Shown in pieces: positions 62,201 to 64,000 of a stretch of 64,000 bases of DNA (the stretch's first letter is position 1; every line of letters starts with the position of its first letter). Location: positions 186,001 to 250,000 of the forward strand of contig JAJDWB010000007.1 of assembly GCA_022825855.1 (NCBI GenBank). The letters run 5' to 3'. Source of the DNA: Dehalococcoidia bacterium. GTDB lineage: Bacteria > Chloroflexota > Dehalococcoidia > Bin125. The notes beneath the pieces were generated by a model. It had not been told where the DNA came from. It did not search any database and saw only the letters and a program-made list of their open reading frames with translations. The position numbers and the translations under genes were made by a program.

Positions 62201-62845
62201 ACGGTGGCGCTGGTCGGTCCTTCGGGAGCGGGCAAGACGACGGCGGCACACCTGATGTTGCGGTTCTGGGATCCGCAGGATGGACGGATCACGCTGGAGG
62301 ATTCGGATCTGCGCGCCTACCGGCTGGACGAGCTGCGCGGTCAGGTCGCGCTGGTCGCCCAGGACACCTACCTGTTCAACGCCTCGATCCGCAACAACCT
62401 GCTGGTCGCCAAACCCGACGCGAACGAGGAGGAATTGCTGTTGGCGATCGAGCGGGCGGGCCTGGCCGACTTCGTGGAGTCGCTGCCGGACGGGCTGGAC
62501 ACGCCGGTGGGCGAACGGGGCGCGCAACTCTCGGGCGGTCAGCGCCAGCGCGTGGCGATCGGCCGCGCGCTGCTCAAGGACGCTCCGGTGCTGATTCTGG
62601 ACGAGGCGACGTCTCACCTGGACGGACTCAACGAGCGGCTGGTCCGCAATGCTCTGGACGAACTGATGGAAGACCGCACGACGCTGGTGATCGCGCACCG
62701 GCTCTCGACCGTGCGCGACGCCGATCAGATCGTGGTGCTGGACGAGGGCCAGGTCGTGGAGATTGGCAAGCATGACGATCTGGCGTCGCGGGACGGGCTC
62801 TACGCTCGCCTCGTCCGCCGCCAGCTTGCTGCGGCGCGGCGATAA
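59237..62845 (+). CDS. Fused heterodimeric-type ABC exporter (TMD-NBD-TMD-NBD)
   Basis: One 1,202-residue polypeptide holds two complete half-transporters. First: six-helix TMD, Walker A GRSGSGKST, signature LSGGERQR and LILDEALSS. Second: TMD from about residue 640, GPSGAGKTT, LSGGQRQR and LILDEATSH. Linker about residues 575-620 is Ala/Glu-rich. The start is uncertain: GTG 59237 fits the homology, GTG 59231 is two codons longer, and neither has a good Shine-Dalgarno. Exports lipids, peptides or drugs; substrate not predictable. The whole-transporter fusion is uncommon in bacteria outside some Actinomycetota and Chloroflexota. Confidence 0.9.
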   Translation: MTFSWELWRFTEGVRWRVALSVLVGLFAVAAGVARLALLGWIGARIFEGDSFGDLVPLIIAAAASIAARSVFLYAKEEIANGTALQVQYKLRQRLFDQVVRLGPSHFDRQRTGDITVGVVEGVEQLETFFGQYLPQLIVASLAPIGIFVFMGFLDLPVAAIYFGFALVTLTLPSLLKQQNAEASLRRRDAYGSFAADFLDSVQGLATLKAFGQSGRRGAELAERAQEVFRSTMGVLFHNAVAQGLTILAITVGAAVALYVGALRVESGAMELAELLVVLMLGVEVFRPLRELSQLFHQGLLGVAAAQSVLDVDQAAPLTPDVEAEPAPGLEPRIEFDGVTFSYPTGRRPALKQVSFTVEPGQRVGVVGRSGSGKSTLVWLLQRLYTPQEGTIRIGGREINSLRFDDIRAQMAVVLQDTYLFHGSVLANLRFAKPDASDDQIRAAAEAANAHEFINALPEGYATVIGERGHRLSGGERQRIAIARALLRDAPMLILDEALSSVDAENEATIQAALDRLMQGRTTLIMAHRLSSVRDCDEILVLDEGRLVERGDHETLLAEGGVYDWLMQGQMTDPSLDQYPQGLAASEPAAVGPATESLAMRDESGGATEAIIRAEGMGWRETSSRLLALAAPYWFKTSLSFLTGIAHFFGAIAVGVIGALMVANVRDGDSIDLLAALLIVVAVLTGLFRFLENWVSHDMAFRLLADMRIDLFRKLDQLAPAYLLRRRTGDLVSMATQDVETVEYFFAHTIANAVVSVVIPGAALITLFVVDWRLGLGLAPLLLIAALSPLFTRRIVDRLGSRSRDHLGALNAHMVDTLQGLREVTAFQREPERKTEFEGLMRDYVPVRAGFNRQISTQRTLLEGLTGYGGLAVLTIGGALTVRGDIDATLAPLLTLLAMGAFMPVAELAQVGRRLGDTLGATRRLTAVHSESVEVVDGPGIAANGRAAPAKDVSGGVSEGAFASVDFAYEDTSRAALDDVSFELKPGGTVALVGPSGAGKTTAAHLMLRFWDPQDGRITLEDSDLRAYRLDELRGQVALVAQDTYLFNASIRNNLLVAKPDANEEELLLAIERAGLADFVESLPDGLDTPVGERGAQLSGGQRQRVAIGRALLKDAPVLILDEATSHLDGLNERLVRNALDELMEDRTTLVIAHRLSTVRDADQIVVLDEGQVVEIGKHDDLASRDGLYARLVRRQLAAARR

Positions 62846-62872
62846 CGCCGGCAGCGGAGGGCCGGGCGCTGT

Positions 62873-64000
62873 TCAGTGCCAGTCGTGGGCGCTGGGCATG
62901 CGAATGTCGGCGCCGATCGCGTCGATCCGTTCGGCCACGATGTTGGTCGTCCCGTCCCAGCGGTCGATACGTCCCTGCAGCAGGATGAGCTGGTTCGAGA
63001 GCGCCCGGCGGCAGCGAGCGAAGACTTTGGGCCAGACGATCGACTGCACGTCGCCGGTTTCGTCCTCGATTGTGACGAAGACGGTGCCGTCCTGGCCGCG
63101 CGGATGCTGGCGCGCGATCGGCCAGCCGGCGATGCGGATGCGGGCGCCATCCTCGCAGTCGTAGACCTGAGCGGTCGTGAGGACGCCCGCGTCCAGGGTG
63201 GGGCGGATGAACTCCATCACGTGACCGCGGGGGTAGATGCCGAGCGTCCGGTACTCGCCAACCATTTTCTCGTAGTCGGTGAAGTCGTCGAAGCTCGGCG
63301 GCGCTTCCGCGCCGACGACCGGAAAGGCGCGCTGGCCCGATCGCGCGGGGCGGATCGAGAGTCCTGCTTCCCACAGCGCCTCACGGCGGTTGGGCGTGAC
63401 GGCGTCGAACGCGCCTGCCTCAATCAGCGATCGCACCGCCTGCGGCTTGAGCCCGGTGCGGCGGACCAGTTCGCCCGCGTCGGCGTAGGGCCCGCGCGCC
63501 TCGCGTTCCGCGACGATCAGCCGCGCCGACTCGGGTCCGATGTCCTTGATCATGCCCAGGCCGAGGCGCCCCCCCTCTGCCTGCGGCATCTCCCCCCGCG
63601 GAGCGGGGGGAGAAGGGAAGGCAGGCGCGGCCCGGACCTCGCTGTGGTTGACGCAGGGGTTGAGGAAGCGCACGCCGAACTTGCGGGCGTCCTCCTTGAG
63701 CGTCTCGACCGGATAGAAGCCCATCGGCTGGTTGTTGATCAGCGTGACGAAGAACTCGAGCGGGTGGTAGCGCTTGAGCCAGGCGGCCTGGTAGGCGGTG
63801 ATCGCGAAGGCGTGCGAGTGCGATTCGGGGAACATGTAATGGCCGTTGATCTTGCCGAAGATCTTCTCGGCGATGTCGGGCGGCACGCCGTTCGCCCGCG
63901 CGCCTTCGAGGAAGCGCTCGCGGTGCATGGCGATCAGATGATCGTTGTTGGCCCGCGCGAAGGCGCGGCGAACCTCGTCCGCCTCGGCCGCGGTCATGCC
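62873..64000 (-). CDS. dnaE2: DnaE2/ImuC-type error-prone DNA polymerase, C-terminal part
   Basis: The frame enters from the right edge (G-M-T-A-A) and covers about 375 residues of the C-terminal part of a C-family polymerase: FPESHSHAFAITAYQAAWLKRYHPLEFFVTLINNQPMGFYPVETL (fingers), LGLGMIKDIGPESARLIVAERE (HhH region), and an OB-fold tail ending RMPSAHDWH. The end RxPSxHDxH and the lack of a beta-clamp region fit DnaE2/ImuC. An insertion of about 20 residues between NHSEVRA and LGLG contains the GC palindrome at 63590-63612. The gene is partial. Confidence 0.88.
   Translation of the reverse strand, partial: GMTAAEADEVRRAFARANNDHLIAMHRERFLEGARANGVPPDIAEKIFGKINGHYMFPESHSHAFAITAYQAAWLKRYHPLEFFVTLINNQPMGFYPVETLKEDARKFGVRFLNPCVNHSEVRAAPAFPSPPAPRGEMPQAEGGRLGLGMIKDIGPESARLIVAEREARGPYADAGELVRRTGLKPQAVRSLIEAGAFDAVTPNRREALWEAGLSIRPARSGQRAFPVVGAEAPPSFDDFTDYEKMVGEYRTLGIYPRGHVMEFIRPTLDAGVLTTAQVYDCEDGARIRIAGWPIARQHPRGQDGTVFVTIEDETGDVQSIVWPKVFARCRRALSNQLILLQGRIDRWDGTTNIVAERIDAIGADIRMPSAHDWH
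63590..63612. repeat. GC palindrome, in frame inside dnaE2
   Basis: Perfect 10-bp stem CTCCCCCCGC/GCGGGGGGAG with a GGA loop, lying within the dnaE2 coding frame. The flanking bases (CTGCCTGC on the left, GGCAGGCG on the right) extend the inverted symmetry. It produces the peptide PSPPAPRGEMPQAEGG. Confidence 0.85.

Noticed and set aside
60731-62773. 680-codon minus-strand frame
   Set aside because: Antisense of the fused ABC exporter; no coherent fold.

Overview
The window is high-GC bacterial chromosome (many GTG and TTG starts, dense gene packing) with a lower-GC block at each end. No rRNA, tRNA or CRISPR array was found. The gene content is heterotrophic: many short-chain dehydrogenases, class III CoA-transferases, amidohydrolases, HSL-type esterases and LLM flavin enzymes, a Baeyer-Villiger-type monooxygenase, a thiolase-fold/DUF35 pair, split glycine-decarboxylase subunits (gcvPA + gcvPB) and a DnaE2-type polymerase. 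This mix fits a Chloroflexota-like genome (for example a Dehalococcoidia/SAR202-type lineage). That assignment is inference; no phylogenetic marker is present.

Layout. 1-3.4 kb is a lower-GC defence island: a DUF2806 gene running off the left edge, a putative type II restriction endonuclease, a Dam-family adenine methyltransferase and a truncated PD-(D/E)XK gene at the junction. 3.6-6.1 kb holds small genes and an orphan FecCD permease. 6.1-7.9 kb is a thiolase-fold/DUF35 pair. 8.0-13.2 kb is a nitrate assimilation operon (nirA-narB-narK). 13.5-18.3 kb carries DUF1800, DUF1501, NHL-repeat and LLM genes. 18.3-29.9 kb is a catabolic run of SDRs, enoyl-CoA hydratase, Hyi-like isomerase, amidase, amidohydrolase, esterases and a SET-domain protein. 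29.9-34.3 kb is a complete glycine cleavage operon gcvT-gcvH-gcvPA-gcvPB. 34.4-45.2 kb has an AlkD-like protein, an amidohydrolase, a YdeI-like protein, a Rieske fusion protein, two toxin-antitoxin modules, NhaA, an esterase, the monooxygenase and a CoA-transferase. 45.2-48.3 kb has an HTH gene between palindromic repeats and a duplicated GyrI-like/AraC pair. 48.3-55.4 kb has a lipoprotein cytochrome c, amidohydrolases, another CoA-transferase, VapBC, DinB and VOC proteins and a sterol-methyltransferase-like enzyme. 55.7-58.95 kb is a lower-GC insertion (PEP-mobile-domain protein plus multicopper oxidase) that has cut one gene on each side. 59.2-64 kb is a fused ABC exporter and the 3' end of dnaE2.

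The least expected signals are: (i) a 33-bp palindromic repeat, five copies, two of them lying in frame inside a coding sequence, with a different palindrome in frame inside dnaE2, recalling the protein-coding palindromic elements of Rickettsia; (ii) the deletion-insertion at 55.7-58.95 kb; (iii) a Rieske domain fused to about 460 residues of an unrecognised His-rich helical domain; (iv) a clear homologue of sterol C-24 methyltransferases; (v) a thiolase-fold protein that has lost the GHP box and carries a YDGFS motif beside a DUF35 partner, as in steroid side-chain aldolases; (vi) a TAGTCTRGA motif shared upstream of two Phd-type toxin-antitoxin modules.
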